This document shows positions 23,893 through 33,772 of a DNA stretch of 64,000 bases, piece after piece; the first letter of the stretch is position 1, and every line of letters begins with the position of its first letter. The stretch is from Rhodophyticola sp. CCM32 (GTDB lineage Bacteria > Pseudomonadota > Alphaproteobacteria > Rhodobacterales > Rhodobacteraceae). A program made the position numbers and the translations under genes. Under the pieces are notes generated by a model. It saw only the letters and a program-made list of their open reading frames with translations, searched no databases and was not told the origin of the DNA. The stretch covers positions 3,735,001-3,799,000 of the forward strand of contig NZ_CP038492.1 of NCBI RefSeq assembly GCF_004751985.1, given 5' to 3'.

Positions 23893-24815
23893 GGCCGTCT
23901 CTGCGACGAGAGGTGGCCGTGAATGCGGTCGCACGGCACGGTGTCAGCGTGGCGCTGGCTTGCCGCACGTTCCAAATCAGCGAGACGTGCTATCGATACA
24001 GCCCGGTTCTGAGCGACGAGAACGAAGAGATCGCGGACTGGTTGGAACGGCTGACGACGAACAAGCGCAATTGGGGCTTTGGCCTGTGCTTTTTGTATCT
24101 GCGCAATGTGCAGGGCTATGGCTGGAACCACAAACGCGTCTACCGGATCTACTGCGAACTGGAGCTGAACTTGCGGATCAAGCCTAAGAAACGTTTGAAG
24201 CGGGACAAACCTGAACCGTTGGCCGTGCCTGACGTCCCAAACGACACTTGGTCGATGGATTTCATGGCGGATCAACTTGCTGATGGCAGGTCGATCAGAA
24301 CACTAAAGCACCCTGCCTTCAACTTGAATCACAAATACCCTGCCACGCTTCGCGTTCTCGGGACATTTGTGATGCGCGATGTCTCAGGTTTAAGGCAGCA
24401 TGCTGTAAACGTTCTGGATGACTTCAATGGCGAAGGCCTGTGCATTGAGGTCGACTTCTCACTGCCAGCGGAGCGCGTTGTGCGCAGCCTGAACCAGATC
24501 ATTGAATGGCGCGGCCAGCCGCACGCAATTCGCGTCGATAATGGTCCAGAATATATCAGTGGCACGCTCATGACATGGGCCGAGAAACGCAACATCCGGC
24601 TTGAATACATCCAGCCAGGCAAACCACAGCAGAACGGCTACATAGAACGTTACAACCGCACTGTTCGTGGCGAGTGGCTCGGACAATACATCTTTGAAAC
24701 GATTGAGGAGGCACAAGATAAGGCGACTGAATGGCTCTGGACTTACAACAACGAGCGACCCAACATGGGTATCGGCGGCATAACACCCGCAATGAAACTG
24801 AAAACAGCCGCGTGA
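23880..24815 (+). CDS. IS3-family transposase OrfB with in-frame 34-codon insertion
   Basis: Read in the -1 frame from the slip site (KKALRP, then [15 protein letters not shown]). It carries an rve/DDE catalytic domain: first Asp in TWSMDFMAD, second in RVDNGPEY, Glu in [12 protein letters not shown]. Between DGRSIRTL and NVLDDF, which are contiguous in relatives, 34 extra codons ([15 protein letters not shown] and following) come from the palindromic element. The insertion keeps the frame and has no stop, but it splits the strand segment after the first Asp, so activity is doubtful. Confidence 0.85.
   Translation, partial: KKALRPSLRREVAVNAVARHGVSVALACRTFQISETCYRYSPVLSDENEEIADWLERLTTNKRNWGFGLCFLYLRNVQGYGWNHKRVYRIYCELELNLRIKPKKRLKRDKPEPLAVPDVPNDTWSMDFMADQLADGRSIRTLKHPAFNLNHKYPATLRVLGTFVMRDVSGLRQHAVNVLDDFNGEGLCIEVDFSLPAERVVRSLNQIIEWRGQPHAIRVDNGPEYISGTLMTWAEKRNIRLEYIQPGKPQQNGYIERYNRTVRGEWLGQYIFETIEEAQDKATEWLWTYNNERPNMGIGGITPAMKLKTAA
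24306..24405 (-). repeat. 100-bp palindromic element, copy 2 (inside the IS3 transposase gene)
   Basis: Flanked by TA at 24304-24305 and 24406-24407. Removal of the element plus one TA restores ACA CTA AAC GTT (Thr-Leu-Asn-Val), the normal transposase sequence. It differs from copy 1 at about four positions. The added 102 bp is a multiple of three and is open in this orientation. Confidence 0.88.
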
Positions 24816-25025
24816 ATTCTACGGCGGGACCCCACTAAAAATGGGGGGATTACCGGTTCACAACAGCCCGTCCCCATGGGGGGCTACCGCAAACGCTAAA
24901 CTCAGACGAGGACAATTTCAGGGGGCACAGCAGTCCGTCTATCCTAAAGTTTCAGTCTTGTCCGTCAAAAGTGCCAAGTCTCGCTGGACAAGTTGCGATT
25001 CACGCCGGACGACACAGGAAGTGTC

Positions 25026-25100
25026 TGGCTGGGGTGGTAGGATTCGAACCTACGATACACGGTACCAAAAACCGATGCCTTACCGCTTGGCTACACCCCA
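25026..25100 (-). tRNA. tRNA-Gln (anticodon TTG)
   Basis: A 75-nt cloverleaf with encoded CCA. On the minus strand the acceptor arm is TGGGGTG / CACCCCA, the T arm carries GGTTCGAATCC, and the anticodon loop is TTTTGGT with TTG, reading CAA. It stands alone between the IS nest and the mechanosensitive channel gene. Confidence 0.95.
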
Positions 25101-25180
25101 ACTTTGACGCGCTAGTTACGCCGCGGGCGCGGCGGGATCAAGCCCCTGTGGCGCAAAATATCCTGCCCCGGGTTTGCCAT

Positions 25181-26509
25181 CTATTCCTGGGGCGCTTCCC
25201 GCGCCAGAAGGTCGTTATCGGCCAGTTCTTCGCGTTCTGCATCGACGATGCGTTCCAGGGCTTTGCCTTCATCCGCATCGACATCCTGCGCGGCCACGGG
25301 CGTGATGGTTGCCTGCGGGGTGCTGGCAGCTTCAGGGGCCTCCGGGGCGGCCTGGCGGATCGTGGTGTCGCTGATCAGGCGATAGGTGGGTTCGGGCAGG
25401 GTGATCCCGGCCTCTTCCAGCCGGGCTTTGGTGATGCGAATCGCTTCTCCCTTGGCCATGCCCAGGCTGGTCTTGTGCTGCATGATCCAGCCCGCCGCGG
25501 TGATCGAGATCGTGCTGTCACCCACCTTGTTGACCCAGATACCGGGGCCGGGGCTGTCCAGCAGGAAGGGCAGTTCTTTCAGGGCGGCCAGCATGATCTT
25601 TTGCGCCCGGGCGATATCGGCAGTCGGGTCGATGCCCAGATCGAAGGTGAAACGGCGTTCGTCATTGCGGGTGTAATTGATGATCCGCGCCTTGAAGACG
25701 GTCGCATTGGGGATGCGGATATGGTTGCCATCCAGCGACAGAAGGATCGTGGCGCGGCTGGTCAGGCGGATGACATGGCCCATATCGCCCTCGATCTCGA
25801 CCAGATCCTTCGGGCGGAAAGGCTGCCGCATGCTCAGCATGATCGAGGCAATGAAGTTTTCCACAGTGTCGCGGACGGCAAAGCCGATGGCCAGACCAAC
25901 GATCCCCGCGGCGCCAAGGATGGTGCCCAGAAGGGCCGTTGCGTTCAGCAGGTCAAGGGCCAGGACAATCGCGGCAATGCTGAACAGCAGGCGAATGATC
26001 TGCCGGTAGATATCGGCGATAAACGCATTGGGGGCGATACTGTCCCAGGGTTTCTTGCGGCGCGCGATGAAAAGGCCCAGCAGGAAGACCAACACGCCCG
26101 CCGTCACCGCCACCAGGATCAGCGGGGTGAAGGCGATGAATTGTTCAAACCGGGCGCGGATACGGTCGATCGCGGGGTTCAGGCGTTCAACCACATCGGT
26201 GGTTTCGGTCACATTGTTTTCAATCGCCACGACGCCCTCAACCCGGCTGACAAGCCCGTTCAGCGCGTCGATCTGCGCGGCTTCAAGCGCGGTCCCGCGC
26301 AGGGTGACGATGCCATCGGCAACCGAGACCGAGATATCGGAATACCCCTCAAGCTGGTGCAGAATCTCGCGGATGCGCACGGCCATGGCGGCATCATGCT
26401 GCACATCGTTTTCCACCGAGATGGTGCCATCGGGCTGTTGGGTGCTTTCCTGTGCCAGCCCGGCGAAAGGCAGGGTCAGACACAGGAAAAGGATCAGAAG
26501 ATAGCGCAT
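25181..26509 (-). CDS. Mechanosensitive channel (MscS family) with BON domain
   Basis: Protein of 442 residues. A Sec signal (MRYLLILFLCLTLPFAGLAQ) is followed by a periplasmic BON domain (about residues 30-105, VSVADGIVTLRG), then about three membrane helices (from residue 125). The pore helix GAAGIVGLAIGFAVRDTVEN is followed by the MscS beta domain (MRQPFRPKDLVEIEGDMG). The C-terminal 70 residues are acidic and rich in Ala and Glu. Likely a pressure-relief channel in the inner membrane; the BON domain may contact lipid or wall. Confidence 0.9.
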   Translation of the reverse strand: MRYLLILFLCLTLPFAGLAQESTQQPDGTISVENDVQHDAAMAVRIREILHQLEGYSDISVSVADGIVTLRGTALEAAQIDALNGLVSRVEGVVAIENNVTETTDVVERLNPAIDRIRARFEQFIAFTPLILVAVTAGVLVFLLGLFIARRKKPWDSIAPNAFIADIYRQIIRLLFSIAAIVLALDLLNATALLGTILGAAGIVGLAIGFAVRDTVENFIASIMLSMRQPFRPKDLVEIEGDMGHVIRLTSRATILLSLDGNHIRIPNATVFKARIINYTRNDERRFTFDLGIDPTADIARAQKIMLAALKELPFLLDSPGPGIWVNKVGDSTISITAAGWIMQHKTSLGMAKGEAIRITKARLEEAGITLPEPTYRLISDTTIRQAAPEAPEAASTPQATITPVAAQDVDADEGKALERIVDAEREELADNDLLAREAPQE

Positions 26510-26549
26510 GATATTGCCTGTCTCAGCCGGTTTCCCTCAAACGCGGAAT

Positions 26550-28046
26550 TCAGATCGTCTGATCATACTCGCCCACTGACGGTTCGGTTCTGATCACCGC
26601 GTCGATATCGGCAAAAATCGCCCGCATCTGCGCGTCGCTGTCCGGGCTTTCGCAGACCACCACAAGATTGGGCGTGTTCGAGGAGGCGCGCACCAACCCC
26701 CAGCCGCCGTTTTCCAGCATCACCCGCGCTCCGTTGACGGTGACCACATTGGCGATTTTGACACCGCCGAGGCTGCCGCCCTCCGCATGGCGCGCAACCA
26801 GTTTTTCAACCAGCCGTTCCAGAACGTCATATTTCTCGGTATCGGCGCAATAGGGGGACATGGTGGGGGTCGCATAGGTCACCGGCAGGGCACGGCGCAG
26901 ATCGGCCATGGACATATCCGGGTTGCGGTCCATCAGTTTGCAGATCTCGACGGCAACCCGCATGCCGCAATCATAGCCACGGCCGATGGGGTCTGCCAGG
27001 AAGTAGTGGCCGGATTTCTCAAACCCCGCCAGCGCGCCTAGGTCATGCACCCGGCGCTTCATATGGGAATGGCCGGTTTTCCAGTAATCCGCCTTGGCGC
27101 CATGTTTCTTCAATTCAGGGTCCGACGCGAACAGCCCGGTTGATTTCACATCGGCGACAAAGGTCGAGCCCGGGTAAATCTTTGCCAGATCGCGGGCCAT
27201 GATCACCCCCATCTTATCGGCAAAAATCTCCTCCCCCTCATTGTCCACCACGCCACAGCGGTCACCATCGCCGTCAAAGCCAAGCGCGAAATCCGCGCCG
27301 CTGTCTTTGACGCTGGCGGCCATGTCATGCAGCATTTCCATCGCTTCGGGGTTCGGGTTGTAATGGGGGAAGGTGTAATCAAGCTCGTTATGGGAGGGCA
27401 CGACCTCAACCCCCAGCCGCCGGAACAGTTCCGGCGCGAAGGCCGAGGCGGTGCCGTTGCCCGTGGCGCAGACCACGCGCAGTTTCCGGGTCATTTTGAA
27501 ATCACCCACCAGATCGTCCAGATAGGCCTCGCGCACGCCTTCGACAAAGCTGTAGCTGCCACCGGGCCGGGCCACGCCTGCGCCGTTCAGCACGATGTCG
27601 CGCAACTGCCCCATCTCATCGGGGCCATGGGTCAGCGGGCGCTGGAAGCCCATTTTGACCCCGGTCCAGCCATTGGGGTTATGGGAGGCGGTGACCATCG
27701 CCACGGCCGGGGCATCCAGATGGAACTGGCTGAAATAGGCCATCGGGCTCAGCGCCGGGCCGATATCCTTGACCTGAATACCCGCCTGCATCAGCCCCAG
27801 GATCAGCGCGTTTTTGACCGATAGCGAATAGTCGCGGTAATCATTGCCAACAGCGATAACCGGGTCGATCCCGGCCTCGTGCATCTGGGTGCCAAGGCCC
27901 AGACCAAGGGCGGTGATACCCGGCAGATTGATCTCATCGGGGAATTTCCAGCGCGCGTCATATTCACGAAACCCGGTGGGGGTGATCATCGGAACATGCA
28001 GAAAATCCCAAGTATTCTGGGTCACATTTGGCAGGGGTTTGGGCAT
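26550..28046 (-). CDS. Phosphomannomutase/phosphoglucomutase
   Basis: Protein of 498 residues from the ATG at 28046, which has GGAG upstream; the longer frame overlaps the end of kdsA. Alpha-D-phosphohexomutase family: phosphoserine loop TASHNPNGWTGVKMG, metal loop DGDGDRCGVVD, and the sugar-binding loop with GEKSGHYF replaced by FEKSGHYF. It interconverts the 1- and 6-phosphates of mannose or glucose, supplying nucleotide sugars for surface polysaccharide. It follows kdsA and the capsule-export genes in the same direction. Confidence 0.9.
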   Translation of the reverse strand: MPKPLPNVTQNTWDFLHVPMITPTGFREYDARWKFPDEINLPGITALGLGLGTQMHEAGIDPVIAVGNDYRDYSLSVKNALILGLMQAGIQVKDIGPALSPMAYFSQFHLDAPAVAMVTASHNPNGWTGVKMGFQRPLTHGPDEMGQLRDIVLNGAGVARPGGSYSFVEGVREAYLDDLVGDFKMTRKLRVVCATGNGTASAFAPELFRRLGVEVVPSHNELDYTFPHYNPNPEAMEMLHDMAASVKDSGADFALGFDGDGDRCGVVDNEGEEIFADKMGVIMARDLAKIYPGSTFVADVKSTGLFASDPELKKHGAKADYWKTGHSHMKRRVHDLGALAGFEKSGHYFLADPIGRGYDCGMRVAVEICKLMDRNPDMSMADLRRALPVTYATPTMSPYCADTEKYDVLERLVEKLVARHAEGGSLGGVKIANVVTVNGARVMLENGGWGLVRASSNTPNLVVVCESPDSDAQMRAIFADIDAVIRTEPSVGEYDQTI

Positions 28047-28071
28047 CAGGGAAAGCTCCGGAATGAAAAGA

Positions 28072-28905
28072 TTAAATGCGAATTGGGTTGGATTTGGCAA
28101 GGCGGTCAAACGCCATCAGGCTGGTAACAAGCCCGGGCATATCGTGCAATTTGATCATATTGGGCCCGTCAGAGGGCGCGGTATCGGGGTCTTCATGGGT
28201 TTCAATAAAGACCGCCGCGATGCCAAGTGATACGGCAGCGCGTGCCAGAACCGGGGCAAATTCCCGCTGGCCGCCACTGCTGTCGCCTTTGCCGCCGGGC
28301 TGGGCCACCGCATGGGTGGCATCCATCACCACCGGATAGCCACCCTGCGCCATGATCGGCAGGCTGCGCATATCGGTGACCAGGGTGTTATAGCCGAAAG
28401 AGACACCCCGCTCGGTCTGCAGAATACGCGTGTTGCCGGTGCTTTCCACCTTGGTGACCACATTGGCCATATCAGCCGGGGCCAGAAACTGCCCCTTCTT
28501 GATGTTGATCGCCGCCCCGGTTTCCCCGGCCGCCAGCAACAGGTCGGTCTGCCGGCACAGGAAGGCGGGGATTTGCAGGATATCAACAACCTCTGCCACG
28601 GTGGCACATTGGGCGGCGGTATGGATATCGGTCAGAACCGGGCAGCCAAAGCTGTTTTTCACCCCTTGCAGGATCGCCAGGCCTTCGTCGATGCCGACAC
28701 CGCGTTTGCCGCTGACAGAGGTGCGGTTGGCCTTGTCAAAACTGCCCTTGAAGACAAATTGCGCACCCGCCGCGGTACAGGTCCGGGCCATCTGCTCCGC
28801 AATCATCTGCGCATGGTCGGCTGTTTCAAGCTGACAGGGGCCGGCAATGACCGTCAGGGGGTGGTCATTGCTGCAAGTGATCGGTCCGATCTTGACGTGT
28901 TTCAT
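28072..28905 (-). CDS. kdsA: 3-deoxy-8-phosphooctulonate (Kdo-8-P) synthase
   Basis: Protein of 277 residues from the ATG at 28905, just downstream of the export-protein stop. DAHP/KDOPS family TIM barrel: AGPCQLET near the N-terminus, [25 protein letters not shown], and a C-terminal [16 protein letters not shown] segment. It condenses phosphoenolpyruvate and arabinose-5-phosphate. Its place behind capsule-export genes suggests a copy that serves Kdo-linked capsule as well as, or instead of, lipid A core. Confidence 0.95.
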   Translation of the reverse strand: MKHVKIGPITCSNDHPLTVIAGPCQLETADHAQMIAEQMARTCTAAGAQFVFKGSFDKANRTSVSGKRGVGIDEGLAILQGVKNSFGCPVLTDIHTAAQCATVAEVVDILQIPAFLCRQTDLLLAAGETGAAINIKKGQFLAPADMANVVTKVESTGNTRILQTERGVSFGYNTLVTDMRSLPIMAQGGYPVVMDATHAVAQPGGKGDSSGGQREFAPVLARAAVSLGIAAVFIETHEDPDTAPSDGPNMIKLHDMPGLVTSLMAFDRLAKSNPIRI

Positions 28906-28909
28906 GATC

Positions 28910-30604
28910 TCAGGCTGATATCTGCTCACGAAGGATGGCTATGGTCATCGACACCAGCAGGTAAATGCCAGAAAAGACCAGGAAGGCAAGCAGCGTGTTT
29001 TCAAACGCGCGGGGGTAGGCGGCCTCATCCGGGGCCACCGGGAAAACGCCGATCGACAGATAAAGCGATTGCCGGTTTGCCTCAAGCCGGGCGGTTTCCA
29101 TCGCCTGCAGGGCCTGGGACAACATCAATTGACGGGTTTGCAGATCAGCCTGGGCCACGATCAGTTCCGAGGATATCCGGGCCAGCGAGACGTCATCGGC
29201 ACCGCTTGTGGCGGTCAGCCCGTCGCGGAGCGATGAGATCAGCGCCTCCAGCCGTTCGATATTGCGTTCTGCCACCTCCACCCGGGTCTGGTTCGGGCGG
29301 ATATTGCTTTGCAGTTCCAGAAGCCGCAGCCGTTCCTGTTGCAGTTGCAACTCGAAGGTCGAGATCTGCTGAAACACCGTGTTGACCTCGGCCTCGGCGC
29401 TCAGAACCCCGCGCTGTTCCTGAAGCTCGATCACCCGTTGCTGGGCGCCCACCATACGCAGTTCGGCGTCTTCGAAACTGCTATTGGCATCGGCCATCTG
29501 CGATTCACGCAGTCGCTGGGTCATCTGATCAACCCGTTCTTCGGCATAGGTGATCAGGGCGGCGGAAAATCTCTGGCTGGTTTCGGCATCGGCGGCAACC
29601 ACCTCCATCCGCACCAGGCCTTCTGTCGGGTCATATCCGATGTCGAGATGTTTCAGATAGGTGTCATAGACATCTTCATCCGAGGCATCCGGGGCCAGAC
29701 GCGTCAGCGGGTCGATATCCTCGCCCGAGAAATGGGCGCGAAAGCCAAGCTCCGCATCAAGCCTGAGCATCGCCTCGCGGCTTTCCAGATAGCTTTGTAC
29801 GGTGATGCTTTCCTGCACCGTTGCAAAGCTGGTGCCGCCCAACATCCCGCTCAGATCGCCACCGGCACTGGCTTCGGCCTTCTGGATCAGGAATTCGGAA
29901 TGGGTGGCATAAAGCGGGGTGGCGACGGTGAAGAAGTAATAGCCGATCAGAAAGGTGGGCAGCATCACGAAGAACATCAGCCGGACAGCCAGCAGCGCCA
30001 GACGTTTGCGCCGCCGGGTCGCAAGATCGCGCTGCACCCGCATGATCTCGGAGGCGCGGGTGTTTTCGTCATATGCCTGCCCGGCAGGGGCCGGAACGCT
30101 TGGCTGGCGCATGGTGGCGGGCAGGGTTTGCGAGTTGCCCTGCGCCTGCGCCGGTGTCTGGGCCGCAGCACCGGATTGAGCGTCATTCACGATCAACTCC
30201 AGCATATTGGTGCGGGCAAACGGGTCGATCCCCCGATGCCGCAACAGCCGCACCGCGTCGAAATCAGAGGCCGGGCGCAGCCCGTGTTTCTGTGCTGTGC
30301 GCCTTGCCATGCGCAATTGCCGCCCGGTCAGGCCTTCCTGACGGATGGCGGCCAGTTCCTGTTCGACCGGAACCTCGGGTTCCGCGCCGGGCGCAGGCTC
30401 AGGCGGCGCAGCCTGGGCGCCTGAGGCACGGTCATGGGCGGCGGAACCGGGATAGGGCGCATCGCCAAAGCCATCCTCCATCTCGCCCAGCAGGGCATTG
30501 TCCTGCGTCGGCGCCCCTGCTGCGGGCCGCGTCCCGCCAGATGCGGGTGTGACCCCCGTCGCCCGGCGGACGCGAAATTTCTTAGCTTTGGGCTTCATAG
30601 TCAT
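28910..30604 (-). CDS. Capsule polysaccharide export inner-membrane protein, KpsE/CtrB type
   Basis: Protein of 564 residues. The first 200 or so are cytoplasmic, rich in Pro/Ala, and include a charged segment ([15 protein letters not shown]). A membrane helix near residue 205 ([17 protein letters not shown]) leads into a periplasmic Wzz-type coiled-coil domain, with a second helix near the C-terminus ([19 protein letters not shown]). KpsE/BexC/CtrB proteins join the inner-membrane exporter to the outer-membrane channel. The long N-terminal extension is not in E. coli KpsE. The start overlaps the end of the ATPase gene by about 20 bases. Confidence 0.87.
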   Translation of the reverse strand: MTMKPKAKKFRVRRATGVTPASGGTRPAAGAPTQDNALLGEMEDGFGDAPYPGSAAHDRASGAQAAPPEPAPGAEPEVPVEQELAAIRQEGLTGRQLRMARRTAQKHGLRPASDFDAVRLLRHRGIDPFARTNMLELIVNDAQSGAAAQTPAQAQGNSQTLPATMRQPSVPAPAGQAYDENTRASEIMRVQRDLATRRRKRLALLAVRLMFFVMLPTFLIGYYFFTVATPLYATHSEFLIQKAEASAGGDLSGMLGGTSFATVQESITVQSYLESREAMLRLDAELGFRAHFSGEDIDPLTRLAPDASDEDVYDTYLKHLDIGYDPTEGLVRMEVVAADAETSQRFSAALITYAEERVDQMTQRLRESQMADANSSFEDAELRMVGAQQRVIELQEQRGVLSAEAEVNTVFQQISTFELQLQQERLRLLELQSNIRPNQTRVEVAERNIERLEALISSLRDGLTATSGADDVSLARISSELIVAQADLQTRQLMLSQALQAMETARLEANRQSLYLSIGVFPVAPDEAAYPRAFENTLLAFLVFSGIYLLVSMTIAILREQISA

Positions 30605-31241
30605 AAAATCTTTTTGCCTCTTCCAGCGCGTCGAAGGAATACAGTTGTCCGTCTTTTAGCACGGCAGCCTTGCGCGCGAATTTTTCAAGTGTCTTGGGCT
30701 GGTGCGACACGATGACAACCGTGGCAGACCGCAACCTGTCGGCCAGAATGCTGCCCGCCCGGCGGTTGAACCCCGGATCGGTGGATTGGGGCATGCCCTC
30801 GTCAATCAGGTAAATCTCGAAATCCAGGGCCAGCAGCAGCGAGAAGTTGAACCGCGCCCGCATGCCCGAGGAATAGGTGCCGATCGGCATTTCGAAATAT
30901 TCCTCGATCCCGCAGAGCCAGCGGCAGAACGCCTCGACATAATCCGGGTCCAGACCGTGCAGCTGCGCGATGAAGCGGCTGTTTTCGGTTGCGTTCAGTT
31001 TGGTGATCACCCCGCCCATGAAACCAAGCGGGAAAGAGACGCGGCAGGCCCGGACAACTTCGCCCTCATCGGGTTTCTCCAGCCCGGCCATCATGTTGAT
31101 CACGGTGGTCTTGCCGGTGCCATTGGGGGCCAGAATGCCAAGCGAATAGCCCAGATCGACGCGAAACGAGGCGCGGTCAAGGATCACCTTGCGTTGTGTG
31201 CCCGTCCAGAAGGACTTGGAAACATTTATAAATTCGAGCAA
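30582..31241 (-). CDS. Capsule polysaccharide ABC exporter ATPase, KpsT type
   Basis: Protein of 219 residues. Walker A is GILAPNGTGKTT, the signature is YSSGMRARF and Walker B is IYLIDEG, all as in KpsT/BexA. It energises export of Kdo-linked polysaccharide. Its permease partner KpsM is not encoded in this window; the upstream neighbour is nhaA, so KpsM must be elsewhere. Confidence 0.9.
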   Translation of the reverse strand: MLEFINVSKSFWTGTQRKVILDRASFRVDLGYSLGILAPNGTGKTTVINMMAGLEKPDEGEVVRACRVSFPLGFMGGVITKLNATENSRFIAQLHGLDPDYVEAFCRWLCGIEEYFEMPIGTYSSGMRARFNFSLLLALDFEIYLIDEGMPQSTDPGFNRRAGSILADRLRSATVVIVSHQPKTLEKFARKAAVLKDGQLYSFDALEEAKRFYDYEAQS

Positions 31242-31423
31242 GTGATTGCTCCGCCGCTGCTATATCTGCCATTTTCGTCATATGCCCCGTCATTTTGCGC
31301 GGGGGTTGCATGACCCGGTAGTAAAGGCCCAATTGGGCGCCATTATGTCCCTGATCGGCCTTTGTTCCAAGCCCGATACGTTGATTATGGCACAAGTTCG
31401 GCCTTTGGCGGTACAGGGCCGGG

Positions 31424-32686
31424 TCAGGTCTCTTGCTTCTGAACCCGCAACATCTTGCCCGCAATGATGGAGACAAGGGCCGCGCCAAAGCTGAACAGCG
31501 CCCCCATCTTGGCGGCGTCCTGCACAGGCCCGCCATCAAATGCGACCGAGGCCACAAACAGCGATACGGTAAAGCCGATGGCCGCCACGAAGCCGATCAC
31601 CACAAGGTCGATGATCCGCATACCTTGCGGCATCCCCAGCCCAAGGGGTTTTGCGGCGACATAGCCAAACAGGAAAATGCCGATGGGTTTGCCGATCAGA
31701 AGCCCGGCAAGGACAAGCCAGGTTGCATCACCCATCGACGAAAACTCAACCCCTGCATTCATCAGACCAAACAGGCCCAGAACGATCTCAACAGGGTATT
31801 TCAGGGCATGTTCCATCTGGTTCAGCAGGTCGTGCAAATGCCGTTCGGCATCGGCGAAAATGCCAAAGGCCCGATCCGCATGGGGGATCGTGGGCACAAT
31901 CGGCAACAGCCCGAGCGCCGGGTGCAACCCGCTTTCCTGAAAGCCATACCAGCTCAGACATCCGGCCATGGCATAGGGCCAGTAGCTGCAGCTTTTGCGT
32001 ATGAAGGTGGATCGTGTGCGCAGCTGATCGCCCCGGTCAAGATATCGCGGCAACCAGTTGAACAGCACGAAAACCCCGACCGCAGCCCCGAGGCTGAGCA
32101 AAAGCCATTCCGGCGCAAGCTCTGCCGAGGGGTAGAAAATCGCCAGGATCAACAGGCCCGCCGCGTCATCGGCGATGGCCAGAAGCAGCAGGAAGCGCAC
32201 TGCCGGATGGCCTGCGCCGAAGACAAGACGGCCCACCAGATAGGAAAAGGCGATATCTGTCGCGGTTGGAATGGCCCAGCCATTGGCGACCGCCGAATAG
32301 GTGTCTGAGCCCAGAACCAGGGCCAGCCCCAGATAGACGGCAATCGGCCCGACCATCCCGCCAAGCGTTGCAAACAAGGGGGTCGCGGCCTTTTTACCCC
32401 GCAGCGAGCCGTTTTTCAGGATCACGGCTTCCCACACTTCCTTGGCGGCGATGGCGAAAAACAGCGCCATCAGCACGTCATTGACCAGATAATGCAGGGT
32501 CAGCGTCCGGTGAATATGGCCAAGCTCGTCCACATGCAGATGACCGATAAAGAAATCGTCGATCAGCACGAAATCAACCATATGGTGATAGCTGGACGCG
32601 TCGATATTTGCCCAGATCAGCGCGATGATGGCGCCACCGATCAGGAACAGCGAATAGCTGGTGATGAAATTCCAGACGCGATACAT
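31424..32686 (-). CDS. nhaA: Na+/H+ antiporter NhaA
   Basis: Protein of 420 residues from the ATG at 32686 (AAGGTGGG upstream); the frame is open further but without homology. About 11-12 membrane segments. Key motifs of the antiport site are present: WAIPTATDIAFSYL and LLAIADDAAGLLILA with the Asp pair that binds Na+. It exchanges sodium for protons across the inner membrane for pH and salt balance, expected in a marine or halotolerant bacterium. Confidence 0.93.
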   Translation of the reverse strand: MYRVWNFITSYSLFLIGGAIIALIWANIDASSYHHMVDFVLIDDFFIGHLHVDELGHIHRTLTLHYLVNDVLMALFFAIAAKEVWEAVILKNGSLRGKKAATPLFATLGGMVGPIAVYLGLALVLGSDTYSAVANGWAIPTATDIAFSYLVGRLVFGAGHPAVRFLLLLAIADDAAGLLILAIFYPSAELAPEWLLLSLGAAVGVFVLFNWLPRYLDRGDQLRTRSTFIRKSCSYWPYAMAGCLSWYGFQESGLHPALGLLPIVPTIPHADRAFGIFADAERHLHDLLNQMEHALKYPVEIVLGLFGLMNAGVEFSSMGDATWLVLAGLLIGKPIGIFLFGYVAAKPLGLGMPQGMRIIDLVVIGFVAAIGFTVSLFVASVAFDGGPVQDAAKMGALFSFGAALVSIIAGKMLRVQKQET

Positions 32687-32747
32687 GACCCACCTTTCGT
32701 CTATTGTGGTGATCGAAATAGCGGAAGGCTCAGCACCGCACAATGGG

Positions 32748-33742
32748 TCAGGCGAACGCACCCCAGACAATGCCCGCCAGGATTGCACCGGTCAGGGCAA
32801 GCCCCAGATAAGCCGCAAAAACCCGGGGTTTCACCAGCGCCCAGACCGCAACCGCCGCAGGGATGCAACTGACACCGCCGGCGATGACAAAGGCCATCGC
32901 GGCGCCCTGGCTCATCCCCTGCTGCAACAGCCCGTCGATCAGGGGGACGGCCGCATATCCGTTCAGATAGGCCGGCGCGCCCACCAGAGCCGCCAGCAGG
33001 ATCGACCCGATGCCATCGCCGCCAACGATCCCTGCGATCAGATCAGCCGGAATGTAGCGGATCAGCAGGGTTTGCAGCACATAGGCCAGCGCCAGCCATT
33101 TCCCGAGAAACACAAGGTTCGACCAGGCGGTCTCGGCAAACAGGGTCCGGCGGGGGCCTCGGTCCAGAAGGCCCAGTTCAGCGTCAGTTTGGCACCGCCG
33201 CAGCAACTGCCGCATCCGGTGGGGGTCTGCGGTTTGAGCGCGTCGGTGAACAGGGCGGTGCGGGCCAGCATCATGACGGTCAGCCCGCCCATAAGGCCAA
33301 GCCCGATGGCGGCGAGCGTCTTGGCCAGGGCGAAATCAAAGCCAAGCGTGCCTGCGGTGACCGCGAACATCGCCGGGTCCATCAGGGGGGAGGCCAGCCA
33401 GAAGGCCATAACCGCTGACAAGGGCGCACCTGCGGCCAGAAGGGCGGCGATAAACGGGATCACCTCGCAGGAACAGAACGGCGACAGGCCACCGGCCAGC
33501 GCCCCCAGAATGATCATCCGCGCCTCACGTCCCTGAAACGCGTCTTCCAGCAGGCGTTCAGACCCGGTGGCCCGTAAAAACCCAATGGCAGAGACGGCAA
33601 ACAGGATGAAGGGCAGGGTGTGCAGCAGGTTGCTGGCCGTGTCGGTGACACTTGGGCCAAAGGCGGGCCGGTCGAGGATGAAAATCGCCAGAAGCACTGC
33701 CACAGAGCTGAGCAGGACCTTGTCGGTCCGGCTCCATATCAT
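32748..33742 (-). CDS. DUF318/SO_0444-type permease (frameshifted)
   Basis: Two overlapping frames make one permease of about 331 residues. The first half has SPFCSCEVIPFIAALLAAGA and ASPLMDPAMF, typical of YraQ/SO_0444/ArsP-type permeases, and a GCGSCCGG metal-like Cys motif. After WTEAP the frame is lost at a G5 run (33152-33156, plus strand); one extra base gives APRRTLFAETAWSNL and the second half with more helices. Such permeases export metal ions or organoarsenicals. The ArsR-type gene 30 bases upstream is the likely regulator. Lesion or under-call. Confidence 0.8.
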
Positions 33743-33772
33743 ACGGGCCCGCGAGGAGGGGGGAGCGTCAGA

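Larger units (their letters stand above)
22707..24854 (+). mobile_element. IS3-family insertion sequence carrying nested insertions
   Basis: Ends GGTAATCCCCCC are inverted at both sides. After removing the inner IS5 element, the left and right ends also share TAGTGG and GTAGAATT at identical spacing. The flanks are GGTT on both sides (22703-22706 and 24855-24858), a 4-bp target duplication as in the IS407 group. Subtracting the inner IS5 element and the palindromic element leaves about 1.2 kb, the normal size for this group. Confidence 0.85.

Noticed and set aside
24990..25006. Weak similarity (AAGTTGCGATTCAC) to the repeat behind tRNA-fMet, as a possible far attachment site
   Set aside because: Only about 12 of 14 bases match with low complexity; too short to define an island boundary.
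24855..25025. Possible small RNA (tmRNA-like) between the IS3 element and tRNA-Gln
   Set aside because: No tag-peptide frame or acceptor stem was found; nothing recognisable is in this stretch.
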